Source: Piper betle (lineage: Eukaryota; Streptophyta; Magnoliopsida; Piperales; Piperaceae). Taken from it: a stretch of DNA of 64,000 nucleotides. Each line of letters begins with the position of its first letter. Position 1 is the first letter of the stretch. Made by a program: the position numbers and the translations under genes. Under the pieces are notes generated by a model. That model made no database searches. It had not been told where the DNA came from and saw only the letters and a list, made by a program, of their open reading frames with translations. Shown piece after piece: positions 24,400 through 36,960 of the stretch. The stretch lies in contig JAURVB010012925.1 in NCBI GenBank assembly GCA_033002965.1, forward strand, positions 1 through 64,000. Reading direction: 5' to 3'.

Positions 24400-24567
24400 T
24401 TATAGGTTTATCTCACATCAGTCGTAAAGGTTGTTGATGACTTGTATATAGGTTAATGGAAAAGCCGTATTCATTGAGTTAACTTTGGATTAAAAGAAGC
24501 CCGTGACACCTATTAGGAATTTCCTTTGGTTGTTTAAAGTCCTTTTGGAGGCTCGAAAGGTCCAACA
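24400..24567 (+). mobile_element. diverged short TRIM/Copia-like LTR
   Basis: It is homologous to 16311-16481 (TCTCACATCAGTCGTAAAGG, GACTTGTATATAGG, AAGTCCTTTTGGAGGC) and ends GGTCCAACA. It is followed by GTGGTTTCGGAGC, which matches 10 of 12 bases of the initiator-Met tRNA binding consensus TGGTATCAGAGC. The left end is eroded. Confidence 0.5.
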
Positions 24568-25589
24568 GTGGTTTCGGAGCGGACCTAACAAAAGTAACTC
24601 ATCAAATTTTCATAAAAGTGACTAAAAATATTGTGATGGCATTTTGTCTGTACAATTTGCGACTGATGGCATCTATTTTTCAGCTGATGAAGATCTCCCA
24701 TATTATTGGATTTATCTTTACATTGTTTAATGTATTGTAGTACAATATGGTCTTCTCTTGCATCATATGTAGTTTATTTTATATATTTATATTGCTGATT
24801 TTTCTAATTTATATCATTTATAAAGCAATTGGCAGCTAGAATAATATTAGATGGCGTCCTTGTTAGAGAGACTAACTGGCTGCTCTTTCATTTGCAACTC
24901 TTTTTTATGACAGTAATACGATCATGCACATGCGGATAAAAATGGTAAAAAATAGGTGTATGTAAGATATGAAATATAAAAAAAGAGTATTTATTTTACA
25001 GTAGAGTGGGATGGACAATGGGATATAAATTTCAAAGTTCAAATCTAAAATCCAAGTTGTAATAAAATTCTAGTAAGTCTTAACTGTGGAGCATGTCAAG
25101 CTATGAAATGGTACAATTTGACAAAAAAGAAAAAAGAAAATCAGTGATTAATTATCTAGAATCTATGAAATGGGAATGGGTATATGAGAAAGAAAAAATA
25201 TAGACTTTGGATATATAATATTGATAGAAATTTGAATTTTGCCAACCTGGATAATAAAAAAGTTGAATTACGATTATTTAAGATATTTTCCCATTATTTT
25301 TTCCTTCCAACCAATGACATAAATAAAAAAATTATTTTTGTTTTATGATTTTCTTCCAAACCAAACAGCTCAAGAAAACTTTTAAAATTTTCATTTTATT
25401 TTCCCATGTCATTTTTATTTCTTAAGAAAATTTTTTTCGTACTAACCAGAAGGACTCTGGAAAATTATAACCATAGCCGGCATTCCGGCTCAAAAAAGCT
25501 TTCAGCTTAGAAAACACAGTTGTGCCGATTGCACGGGGAGCAAAAAAGAAGTTTTCGCTTTTAAAATTCAAAAAATAAAATATTTAAAA
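24568..25589. other. intergenic AT-rich sequence upstream of the DUF1635 gene
   Basis: No exon or repeat terminus is recognised. Confidence 0.3.
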
Positions 25590-25680
25590 ACGGAAGAAAG
25601 AGAGTGAAAAAAGAAAGAAAGAAAGGGAGAAAGAAAGAGAGTGAGAGAGAGGAAGAAGAAGAAGAAAGAACGGAAAAAGT
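25590..25680 (+). promoter_or_regulatory. GA-rich tract upstream of DUF1635 gene
   Basis: A nearly pure A/G run of GAAAGAAAG and GAGAGAG blocks lies about 320-410 bp before the start codon. Polypurine tracts like this are common in plant core promoters and 5' leaders. The function here is inferred. Confidence 0.35.
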
Positions 25681-25999
25681 GAGTAATTTTTCGTCCGTAC
25701 ACTATGTTTAACATGAGTTAAACCAAAGGCTACAACCGTAAAAAAGTGGGCCCTTGGAAAGAAGCTAAATACAACTTCGAAGATCGTCGTCTTTCGGTGC
25801 AAATCACAGGACGTGAGCAACCCTTTTTGAGAGGGCGGTGTGAGGAACTGCTCGTGATTGATGGGACGCGCTTGTCTTGTTTTCCGGTTGCGAAGCAGCT
25901 TGTCTTCATGTCATAATATGGCTATGTCAAGTCTCCTGTCTGTCGACTTGATGTTGTTGGCGCGTGAGCTGTTTGCGGCTTGTCCCTATACAGAAAAAT

Positions 26000-26862
26000 A
26001 TGGCATTCACAGAGTTAGAAAAGTCGACTTTGAAGAAAGCGGAAGAAACCCATCAGACTTATAAAGAAATTAAGGTTTGAGCTCCAACCATTTCTTTACA
26101 TCCTTGTATGCCTCCTATGGAGGGCTACCAGATTTCGTCCATCAGTTGGCCGTCCCACTTGCAAGAAAAGGTAGATAAGACGTATAAAAACGAGTTTATA
26201 GATTGCAGCGTCGACGCCATTTCAATAATTTATATATGATTTGGAATGATGTTTTGAGGGTTTGGTGGTTTTCATGTCTTTCATTCCAGACCATGGACGA
26301 GCTCAAGTACTCACTGTGGTGCACCACAAAGGAGCTGGAAGCGACCCGCCTTGCGGCACAGGAGGAGATACACAGAAAAGAAGAGGAGATAAAGCAATTG
26401 AAGGAGTTGCTAAACAGAGCAATCAAGGAAAGAGAGGCCACCCAAAAGTATGGGTCACTTCTCCCGCAGCAACTGCCGGCACCGGCGCCGGACGATGACC
26501 GGAAAAGTGAGGAGAGTATAGTGTGTGAGTCTCCAGTTAGCTGCATTGAGGCAATTGGGCCATTGCCAGAGAAAGGAAAGCTACTACAAGCAGTGATGAA
26601 GGCCGGCCCTCTTCTTCAGACCCTGCTGTTGGCCGGGCCGTTGCCGCAATGGCGCCAACCCCCACCGCCGCTCACCGCCATTGAAATTCCTCCGGTGACA
26701 ATGCAGGCGGTTGACAGGCCTATGAACATTGCCGGCCAGGAAAAGAGCTTGATGAGCAATATTGATGGTATGGAAGAGGATCCTTACATAGTGTATACTT
26801 CTCTAAATCGTGAATTAGAAGCCCATAAATTGCCTTGTACTTCTGTTTCGTTTCGTAGGTAG
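26000..26862 (+). CDS. DUF1635 family protein (two exons, 215 aa)
   Basis: Exon 1 is 26000-26074 and exon 2 is 26290-26862. The intron has GT (AAG|GTTTGA) and AG (CATTCCAG) borders in phase 0. Exon 1 starts at the first ATG after an in-frame TGA (25949) and encodes 25 residues beginning MAFTELEKSTLKKAEE. Exon 2 opens TMDELKYSLWCTTKELEATR, the conserved DUF1635 N-terminal block, in a predicted coiled coil of about 60 residues (E/K-rich, KELLNRAIKERE). The second family block, GKLLQAVMKAGPLLQTLLLA then GPLPQW and PPP, lies in the middle. DUF1635 is a plant-specific family of unknown biochemical function, and I infer none. A shorter start at 26293 (189 aa) is possible if the intron is in the leader. 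Exon 2 is solid; exon 1 is likely. Confidence 0.8.
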
Positions 26863-28569
26863 CTTCTTCTGTTGATACAAAAAACAAAATTCACAGTTTT
26901 GCTTTCCCCTTTTGTGCTTTTTTTTTTTGTGGAAACATATATTTGGTTTTCTGAGTTTGTTTGGCATTTCCATTTCAATATATCCTAAATTTTTTAAGCA
27001 ACGATTGGTCTAGACTAGAATCAAGTGAGTTCAAGAACAGGAGACAATTTAAGATTATATCTAGAAACCATTAGCATAACAATGGTTGTTGGGTGGCTTG
27101 GTCAACAATACTTTTTTTGTCATGTGGGTTGTTGGGTGGCTGCCAACCAACAGATCCGCCGGTCTGAAAGAAAAATCTTCCTGACCGCGGCTTGTCAAAA
27201 GTTGTTGCTGGAGAAATAAAATATAATGGCTTCTTTTCCAGGTACCTGTCCCACGGGCCAAATAGCGTGGTTAGCTATAACCCCCTTTTATTCCTGTTTG
27301 CACACATGATAAAGAATCAGAGATACACCCTCCAAGGACTTCACAAATCATCCCCAATTTATTGGTAGATCATTGGTGTGTTAAAGATGCCAGCATACTA
27401 ACAAATGTAACGCAGGATATATTACGTCTCTCGTGGGCCCCAGTAACGGGTTCAAATTTGAATGCCATAACTTAACTATTCTCACCACGCAACGCAACAC
27501 GGGGTAAAAAATTCAAGCATGTTTGGTTGGCATGAAATTAATATAATAATAAAAAAATTTCAAATAATCAAGTGACTATATTTATTATATTATTTTTATA
27601 AAAAATATTATTAAAATAATTATTTTACATGCAAATTAAATATATAATTATATCTAAGAAAATACAGTAAAGAAAAATTAAGTATATGAATATTTTGTAT
27701 ACACCCACCCATGCGCTCAGTAAAGAACAAAAAAACAAATATCCTCGTAGAATTTTTTTTTTGCTCGTTGAATAAATAGGTAGGCTATAAGAGGCAATCA
27801 TGATTAATTTAAACTCAAAACACTAGTTAAAAATATTAATTTTTTCAACCAAAGTGTCAAATCTATTGACCTAGTAAAAAATAAAATAAAAAAGGAAGAA
27901 AGTAGCACATCGCATTTAAACGGTTTCAGGTCAAATTAAGTTAGCAGGATGGGTCTAGTTTGTACACCCTTTATTTTGACCTGTAAAAGGAATTAACCTA
28001 TATTTTGTCGACCAGTTAGTCTGGTTCGTGATTCAGATAAAACACGTGAGAGCGAACTTTACTTGTAACACGCTTTGAAAAAACACTCCACTTGTAACAC
28101 AATCCAATTATATACCTTATACCTCTAAACTAAAAAACCTCTTAATGTGATCCTAAAAATTCACAACATGCAGAATAAACACCTGACCACAGAGAATTAC
28201 CCTAGATTCCTCAAGAAAAAGTCTTGTGTTGCTCTCCGCATTAATGGTTTTTGAGTAAATGTTCATACAAATACCATTTAATCAAATGTATTATCTTTAC
28301 ACGAGTGAAGTAAACCTAATATATATCATAAAACGGGCTAGCAAGTACGGCATGCTTTACCTTGAGTTTCCTGAAGCAGGCATACAGAGCTCCCTTGCAC
28401 TGAAAACCATCAACAATTTACTTGACTGAAGCTCCATAACAAGCTTAATGCCCAGCGGATTTTGGCATGCCAAAAAATATTGCCTGCCCATCAGACACTG
28501 GCACTATGCTAGGCCTCTTGATAAGATGATTTTTTGGCCAATGAAGGAAAAATTGCACATCAGTCCTCA
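26863..28569. other. intergenic between DUF1635 gene and ligase copy
   Basis: AT-rich. It holds the 3' ends of both convergent units. No further exons or clear repeat ends are seen. Confidence 0.4.
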
Positions 28570-29360
28570 TCATCTTCCTCCTGGTTGTGTATGATTAATT
28601 TTTTGTTGACGATACATATCCGCAACCTTGAAAGATGCCCCTCATGAGATAAATTAAGGGAAAATAAATGTAAAGGGTTAAAGAAAAGTGTAACAGACAA
28701 GCACCATGTTTACCTGCTCAGATGTGGTTGCTTGATCTGGAGATTTGTCTTCTCGAACCATTATTAGGCGCAGAAACCTAAGAGATATACCCTTTTGACA
28801 ATAAGGATCCTATTACAAATTGCACACATTGCTTAATCTGATAATAGAAACTTGATGAATGCCAATGAAAAGAACAAATCCAATTTCCTGGACGCTTATC
28901 AACCTCGTTCACATTCACCACACCAAAAGCAGCTCCATGAACAGGGTCGATAGTCAAGTCTACCACTTAAACCTCCATACCTACAACCATAATACAAAAT
29001 TTTAGGGAATTTGACAAAACTTTTATAGTAAAAAATGACCACTTGAGCAACATGTATAGATAATATAAAACCAGATTTAAAATCAAAATGTGTATATTTA
29101 TTAAACTAAGAATGTGGTAGGACACTGAACAAATAAGCATTGTAAATTAGTGGAAATCCAGCAAAATGAAGGATAAAAATGGAATTTGACCAGCCTTCTT
29201 GGACTTGGATATCCAAATTACAAAGCTAATGATGATATACTAAGCCCAATGGCTTGTAAAAGGACCTAGTGGCCTTATAATTACCTATCTTGTACCTAAT
29301 CCCCAATATGCACTGTTGAGCATATAGAATAATACCTTAAATTAGAAACCCAACCCCATT

Positions 29361-29947
29361 AGGCATGGTAAACCAAGAGCCCGCTCGGCTCGGCTCAGCT
29401 CGGCTCAAAAAGCCCATGATCGGTTGTAACTTGGGCAAGCTCAAGCCCGTGCCCAAGCCAAGCCCGAGCTCAAACAAGGGTCAGTTCAATAGTGCTAGGC
29501 TCAAGCCCACAAGCCAAGCTGAGCCTATAGAAGTCAGCCCATGAGACGAGCTGGCTCAGCTCATATCAGAGCCTAGCTCGGCTTGAGCTCAAGCTTGGGT
29601 CAAGATTGGGGTAAATCCAAGCCCAAGCCCAATGGGCTTAGCCCATTATTGTTGAACTAAATCCAAGCCCTTCTACTCTTTTTCCTCCCCCATCCTTCCT
29701 CCAACTCCTCATCCCCGTCCCCCCATTTTAGTAAAGTGGCATTGAAGGCGCTCATTTCCAGCAGCCTTTACTTTTTTCGCACTGGGGGCCCCATTTCAGT
29801 AGTGTAGCCCCCAAGCGCTTATTTCCAGCACCTAGGTGCATTTTTCTGGGCTGTGGAAATCAACCCCTCGACTCGTACATTACGAGCAGCAGCAGAAACT
29901 GCTTGGTTATAAACGAGCCAAGCTGGGCTCGGATCATTTGCCATGCC
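29361..29947. mobile_element. hAT-like MITE in ligase intron 9
   Basis: The ends are inverted: AGGCATGGTAAACCAAGAGC at left, and GGCATGGCAAATGATCCGAG as reverse complement at right. Imperfect 8-bp flanks are ACCCCATT (29353-29360) and ACCCCCTG (29948-29955). It is 587 bp, close in size to the MITE at 2154-2731, with GAGCTCGGCT-type repeats inside. No transposase. Confidence 0.55.
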
Positions 29948-30589
29948 ACCCCCTGTGATGCAGCAGTGATGAATAAAAAGCAAGATAATTGGAGTCTAGA
30001 TAAACAATATAACAGCTGCAAAAAGCACAATGCCATAAGCAATTTTTTGACCAATGAAGTACAATGCTTGAATAATCATAGCCAAACAATGATGCCAAAC
30101 AATCAACTACCGGTATTCCAAAGTCTCTGTGCTTACTTCAGCACCACAATTCTGTTGCTGGGACAGGGATCACCCTGTTGCCATAGTACACAATAAAACT
30201 TCCTATTGCCTTGATATGTCAAGCAATCAACACTAAAGAAGAAAAACCTTTTCATGTTCATTTCCTGACCTTTATTTCAAACTTCAACAAGAGCAAAATA
30301 GGAGAAAGAGCAGTCTTCCAAGCTCTAGGGCAAAAAGGTGACAGGCAGTGTCAAGGGCAGAAGCAGGTGATGGAGGTGAAGGAGACTTCAGGCAAAACTG
30401 CTGTTAGAAGGATAACTACAAGTGTTGGCAGCAGCCAAGGTGGAGGATAGGGCAGCTGGAGCAAGCAGTGTGGATTGCAGCATCTTCAGGAAAAAGCCGT
30501 CAAGCATCTAAGAAACTTTTTAATTTGTGGTCGTGTTGGCTTTCTTAATAGTAGCCTTTGGCAAAGAGAATGCATATTGGAATGAATTT

Positions 30590-30990
30590 AGATATCCAAT
30601 ATTCACAAATCTGACACATACCCAACCCTTTCAGATTGGATCAGATATAGATATGACTTGACAGTTACTATATATGCGAAAATACTCAAATTGGATACAG
30701 TTTGGGATGATCCAATTTGGATAAGTAATATTTCATAAAAATAAATTATAAAATATAAAAATAATATTTTTTATTGTTTCTCGCATTTTATATTAAATTT
30801 TATATTATTTAATAAGATTTAGCAATTTTTAATTGGATCGAATCATATACAAGTTTGACTAATTCAAATCAAATACAGATACGGTAAATAAGATGAATGT
30901 AATATTTGAATTCAAAAAAGATATGGATATGGACACTCAAGTTTGGAACAAAATGGATATGGACATATCTAATCCATGTCTAATCCAAAT
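30590..30990. repeat. possible MITE with GGATATGGATAT-type sequence
   Basis: TAGATATCCAATATTC near 30590 and GATATGGACATATCTAATCC near 30955 are loosely inverted around an AT-rich centre. No target duplication was matched. Confidence 0.25.
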
Positions 30991-33618
30991 CATCTCTTAA
31001 TGCTAAGGTGATAAGGAAAAATGTGCTGCAATGCGAGAAAAATCATGAAAAGTTATGAGGTGGAAAAGATATAGCCTTTTTCGAAAGGGCTGAGGCTGCA
31101 TTACCCAAGGGTGTCATAGATAACAGCAATGGCTGGTGAGTCAGGTGGACTAGCCAGTAGATTGACGACTAAAATGATTATGATGGAGAACGCTGCAGCT
31201 GAAGCCACAACAACGACAAACGTGCAATGACTGATCTGCAGTATGGGAAAAAATCAATAATTGAGAGTGGAAACAAGAAGGAGATAGAGGGGCATCGAGT
31301 GGGCTCCCCACTTTGTCCACATTTACTGTAGAATTCTTTTCCCTCCAAAGCTTGAGGCTGAAGTGGCTGAAGCTCGTCAAATTCACCAATAGACGCCAAA
31401 AATACTTGGAATAGATGACTCTAGATATTAATAGTTAGGACAACAATAATAAAGTGTTATTGACAAATGGAAATCCTGGAAAGTTAAGGATCAAGAAGGG
31501 AATTAGTAGTAAATTTTGGCTCTTCTAGAGCTTGCCAAACTCCTTGAAAAAAATAAACTAAACTAAAATTTTAAACTATTGGATAATCCTAAACAAAATA
31601 ACTAATGATTACTAAACTCTAATGGACTTTGTATCTCAATGAACAGCCACAAAATTGATATTTCCTACACAATACACAATACCCACTAAAGACTAGAAAC
31701 TACATGTTCCTCCACTATAATTAATGACCATTTATCAAAATATGAAGGCAATGAATAATTCTCAAACAACTTAGCAACGAATACCTTAACATGTTTCAAA
31801 GCCAAAGAAAATACTTGTATGTTTCTGAAAAAGAAATACCAATTAAGCAAAGCTTATTAAGTTGGTCCTTTCATATATCAGAGAAAAGAAACTTGCCAAC
31901 ATTTTCATTGGCAAATTATGTGCTTTAAGAAAAAACATGTAGCATGCTGTGAATCAACTGCATAAAAATTACAAAATACAAAATAAGGATCCAACCATAT
32001 AAATAATGAGGGGAAGAAAGAAAAAGTAATAGGAAAAAAATGAAGAGCAAAAGTTTCAATAAAGTCGGATAATGGTATTACAGTATTACTTACCATTTAG
32101 CAAACCTTTATTACTATAACCATTACAGAAAATATTAATCGCAATCATTGACACCAGTTAGCATGAAATTATTAATAATAATTACCCAAACTATCAAACA
32201 ATCTAGAATCTCTTCATATGAAAGATGAAAAAGTAAAGATGATCTGGATCAGTACCTCAGCAGGCTCAAACCATACATCAGGATTTTTTTTTTTGGCATA
32301 TCGATAATATGACTGAAACAAAAAACAAGAAAAGAAAATTATGAGGGAAGACAATTACTTATATTGGAAGCAATTTATTCTGAAAATTTTTACCTTCGGA
32401 TTCAATATTAATTTACCATGTAACCTCTTGGAACGCTCTTCAAGCATTGCTACAGAAAATCCCGTGCCTAATGGCAAATTCAAGAATGGCTAACCATGGT
32501 TTTTTGAAAATTAAAATTCTCACGTTTCCAAATTTTCAGGAAAGCAATCACTTACCTATATTACAAATGCTCTGATACTCTTCCTTTTCCTCATCATGGC
32601 AAGCAAGAAGAAACAAACCATAAACCCCTATTGAAGATGGAAAACAAGAATCAGTAAAGTTCATTGCAGGAAAACATATAAGTTAATATTCTATTTTATT
32701 CAGTTTCCTTTCTGCATGACATTAAGCTAAGTAAATTAATCTAAAAATTATCAAACTGTTTTCTACGTCTAACAAACTACTGACTGAAAAGCAGTCTATG
32801 ATGTGAACACAAGCATGTTTGTCATCAAATGTATACAATATTACACACATCTCAACCTTGTTATCAAGTTCAGCAACATAGACTACATTTCATATCAGTT
32901 ATCATCTGAACTATGAAAGATTGATACGCTCTCCAACACAAGAACATAGGCTATCACAGTATAACCCAGCGTCTGTTTTACACAGGAACACAGACACATC
33001 ATAAACAAGCACCATAAACCATGGATGCTAACACCAAAAAGAGAGAAACAAAACTAAAATTCATTCATCAAGAGCACCTATACGCTTTCCACTACCATGG
33101 AATGCAGCTATAGGGACCAAATCCATTGAATCTCCAATGCTGAAAGCATATAAATTTCCATAGATAATGAAAAAGAACCTTCACTATGGCTATTTACAAG
33201 AGAAATATCTCTATAAGTAGACATTATATAGTAATTACCTGTCCATGTAGTCTTTCTTCAATTTCTGCCAATTGTTAGACCGTTTAGATGGCTCATAAGT
33301 AGCATCTTGATCTAGTGTTTTGATTATTAGCCCTTCGCAACTACCAGCAAGATAAGTGTCATAAAACAAGAATAATATCTCCACAAGAAGTAATTTTACA
33401 ACAAAAACTTCATCAACAGTAGTAGATACAGCAATTCGTTAGACCATTGTGATGCAGTGGTAGAAGTTGTGGATGATTAAATCAACATCTACTACTTAGA
33501 AATAACGATAAATAAAGAAAAACAATAGAAATAAGGCTCTCATCCAATCTCAATTCATCACATGTATCTCAGAAACTTTTTACAATGTTTGGAGAAGCCA
33601 ATATTTATAGGCAAAACC

Positions 33619-33941
33619 ATAGTTTTAAATCTTGTATCATACCACCCAATTATATCTGTTATACCGCGTACCGCCTTTAAATCTGGTATGGTTTATATTT
33701 TTGTACCATTTTAATCGGTACCCAATTTTTAAGTATGCAATTTTAACAAAATCCAATTTTTTTTGTTGAAAATTCCAGTATTTTAATCAGTATTTAATAA
33801 ATTATTGATGACAAAATACTTTTTTAACATTTAATGAAATATTTTATTTATAATTTTAGAATATGGTTCAACCCAATTCGACTTGATTGAACCAAATAGT
33901 ACCACCTAAAAATCCACTACTGGTACAAAATTTAAAACTAT
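33619..33941. mobile_element. Mutator-like MITE in ligase intron 4
   Basis: Ten-bp direct repeats AGGCAAAACC lie at 33609-33618 and 33942-33951. The 323-bp element has inverted ends: ATAGTTTTAAATCTTGTA and, reverse complemented at right, ATAGTTTTAAATTTTGTACC. A 9-10 bp duplication fits the Mutator superfamily. No coding capacity. Confidence 0.8.
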
Positions 33942-36900
33942 AGGCAAAACCCCTAAAAAATCTAAATTGACTATCTCTAAAATAACCCTAATATTAATTC
34001 TAAAAATACAATGAAATTCCTAATTAAGTTAAACTATTAATATAGGACTCGACTCTTATTGGGGAAATACCTCAATATAGGACTTGACTATTATTGGAAA
34101 AATTCCAAATATAATGATATGTAAATATAGAATATGACCCTACGGCAAGCAATCCCTATTAAGTAATAATCTACCTCCAAAAGTAACTTCTATATATTGT
34201 ACTGCATCGTCTTGGCTCTACAAATTTGTGTTCCACAATAGTTGAAGGACTACAAAAGTCACTTCTTATTCAATACTATAGTTTTCCGGTCTACAATAGC
34301 TAAAGTACTCCAACTACCTTGCCTTTTTCCAGGTCACATTGGCATTTTCAGATGGGTAATAAAGTATATAGCATGATACCATTATTCTGCAAACGTCAAT
34401 TTAAAATAGACTCTTGGCAGGCATGTCGCTAATGCAGAAGACATTAGTTAAATTTGTGTTTACTATTTCTGGGGAATTATTTGCAACTTTAATAATTATT
34501 TTAATGAAGGTTTAAGTGTCCTTTATGTTTAGGATTTCTTGTATACAGTTGTAAATAGATTTTATCTTTAAGTTTGATAAAGGACATAAAGCAGTGAAGT
34601 TTTGTTATTTTTATCGATTGTTTGTCTTTGAATTCTCCTGTTTCATCCGGATTTCTGCCTCCTTTATCTGTTACATGAAGTTATCCCTCATCAATATTCC
34701 TCTTTGTCATAGACAAGACCACCTTTTGTAAATGATTGCAGTTGTAATAGGGGGAAAAAATATGTTATAAAAGCATTCGGGGAGCTTAGATTCCAGAAAA
34801 CCTTGCCGCGCTACAATGACTCTTGCAGCACCCAGTAAAAATAGAATATATGAGAGCTTGCACCTTGTACAAATTGGTCTGCACATTTACTCTCAAAGTG
34901 ACGGGTAAAAAAAAACTAGAAGAAGCTTTCCAGTATAAAATTTCCATGAAGGTAAGCTACTAGTAAATGAAAAGTGAAATCTAAAGCAATTTTGAAGTTA
35001 TCAAAAATTGTAGGAAGTTATTGTGGACAAGAGAAGGTTTACTGCCCAATCAAGTAGCAGAATCATGGACCCACTTATTTATAAGTGCTCTTCCAATTCT
35101 TGCATGATCATATGAATCGAAACAATCATGCAGGCCCCACACTTCTACAATCATGCGAAGCTTCCCCACAATTATTTGTTGGATGGAATTCCTCTCAAGT
35201 AAACAGGAACATCAGGTACACAAATAGATTTTACCTTAAATTGACAGCACTGTCAAGAAACTTCTGAATTTCTTCTAGGTTATTAGAGGTTATTGCAATA
35301 GCAAATTGAAATTCTCCACATACTTCTTAAAAAAAATCATAAAGAAGCTAAAAGACATTGAGAAACTGACATTAGCAGCTAGACTACACAGTGAAATGGA
35401 CAAAAGCAGAACAACTCCTTCAAAATATGGAGAATGATTATTGATATCACTAAACAAAATGCATGTGCATCAAAATCTCTGATATCCCAATTTATACCAC
35501 CAAACAAAATTTTCAAACACAATCGATACCACAGGCCTACACCAATTAACAGGAAGCTAATTTTTATAAGTTTTTGCCTCTGATAGTACTTCACAAGGAA
35601 GTGAACATATATCAATCAGCATTATCAGCACTCATATTACAGGAAAGATACTATCTGTGGAATCACTCTGAATTAGTTCAGCACCCATCTTGCATGGGGA
35701 AAAAAGTAGTAAACTACATAATCATTTCTACCAACTTCACAAAGAGCTAATTGCTGACAAAATAAAGAAACATCTGATAGTCTAACAAATATCATTTAAA
35801 AAATTAACCATCAAGCTTTAAATTAAACTTCCCACATTATTACATCACAATCCCTCATTCTCATGACTACATAGGGAAGACTGTTCAAAACAGAATGCTA
35901 TGAGGAAAGGAGTAGACAACGAAGCTGATAATGACTATTGTGATAACAACATCATTCCTTAAGACAGGTATATCAGCATGCAACTTGTATATTGTCTTCT
36001 GAATGAATGAAAATGTGCAAATTTCATGCTTCAACTTAAGCAACATGTCAATAATACCTTTCTCCGAAACATTTAGTTGCTCCTGGAGCAAAGACTGACC
36101 ATTGAGATACAATCCATCAAATGCAAAGATGCAAACTTCAACCGTTATGTCTTTCAACAAAACATCTTTTCTTTTTCGAGAACTGAGTTTCTGCATTCAT
36201 TGCACATAAACCATTATAAATATAACCATCACATTTATAAAGCACATAAGTGTGTCTTCAACACCAAAAGTGACAAGAGTAACATTGTTTAATATTAAAA
36301 AATACAACTGAAATAATGAATTCAACTAAATCCAAAACTGCAGCTTGTTTATTTGTCATGGCAAGATTCAAGTTCTTCCATGTATGATAGCTCAAGTGTC
36401 AACTATAATAACAGGTTCAATTGATTTTTCCTCTTTATAAAATGAAAGATATGCCAGAAAAGATCAATACAATCAAAACAATAAAGTTTTTAGACACTAG
36501 AAAACAAGCTTTGCAACTTAAAGTCATCAATGTTCCATATGTTTAGCAATAGATCAGAGATTGAACTATATTATATCTTTCTTAAGAAAAAGAACAATGC
36601 AGATCATCATGAAGTAAAATGAAAGTGCATCATTATGATCATGGAGACAGTAATAGTGATTGCACTAATCTTCTAATACTCTTTTCTAACTGCACAACCT
36701 TAAAAGTCAAAATTTTCTGCTCTTCCTTGTTAAAAGCTACAACTTCACAATCCAGCACAAATGACTTGATTTCATGCTTCTTAAATCTGGATATGAGAAA
36801 AAACTAATTAGATAAAAAGAAATAGTAAAAGTTAAATGCACCAATATATCCCATTTTATCCATGAGGAAAAGGTAAACAGACTTTGCTTATTGAAAGAAA

Positions 36901-36944
36901 CAAAAATGTCATGTTTGTTGACAGAATGTGAGTGTGTGTGTGGA

Positions 36945-36960
36945 GGGGGGGGGGGGGGGG
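36945..36960. repeat. G16 homopolymer in ligase intron 1
   Basis: Sixteen consecutive G follow a short GTGTGTG run. It lies about 40 bp downstream (minus strand) of the exon 1 donor site. Confidence 0.9.

Noticed and set aside
26196..26546. 116-residue minus-strand ORF
   Set aside because: Antisense shadow of the DUF1635 second exon.
30211..30450. 79-residue plus-strand ORF as a gene in the ligase intron
   Set aside because: No family resemblance, no splice partners, and it lies among intronic repeats.
35640..35705. Possible extra ligase exon (MGAELIQSDSTDSIFP with acceptor and donor-like edges)
   Set aside because: Its insertion between exons 3 and 4 gives a stop in the required phase, and it does not match ligase I.
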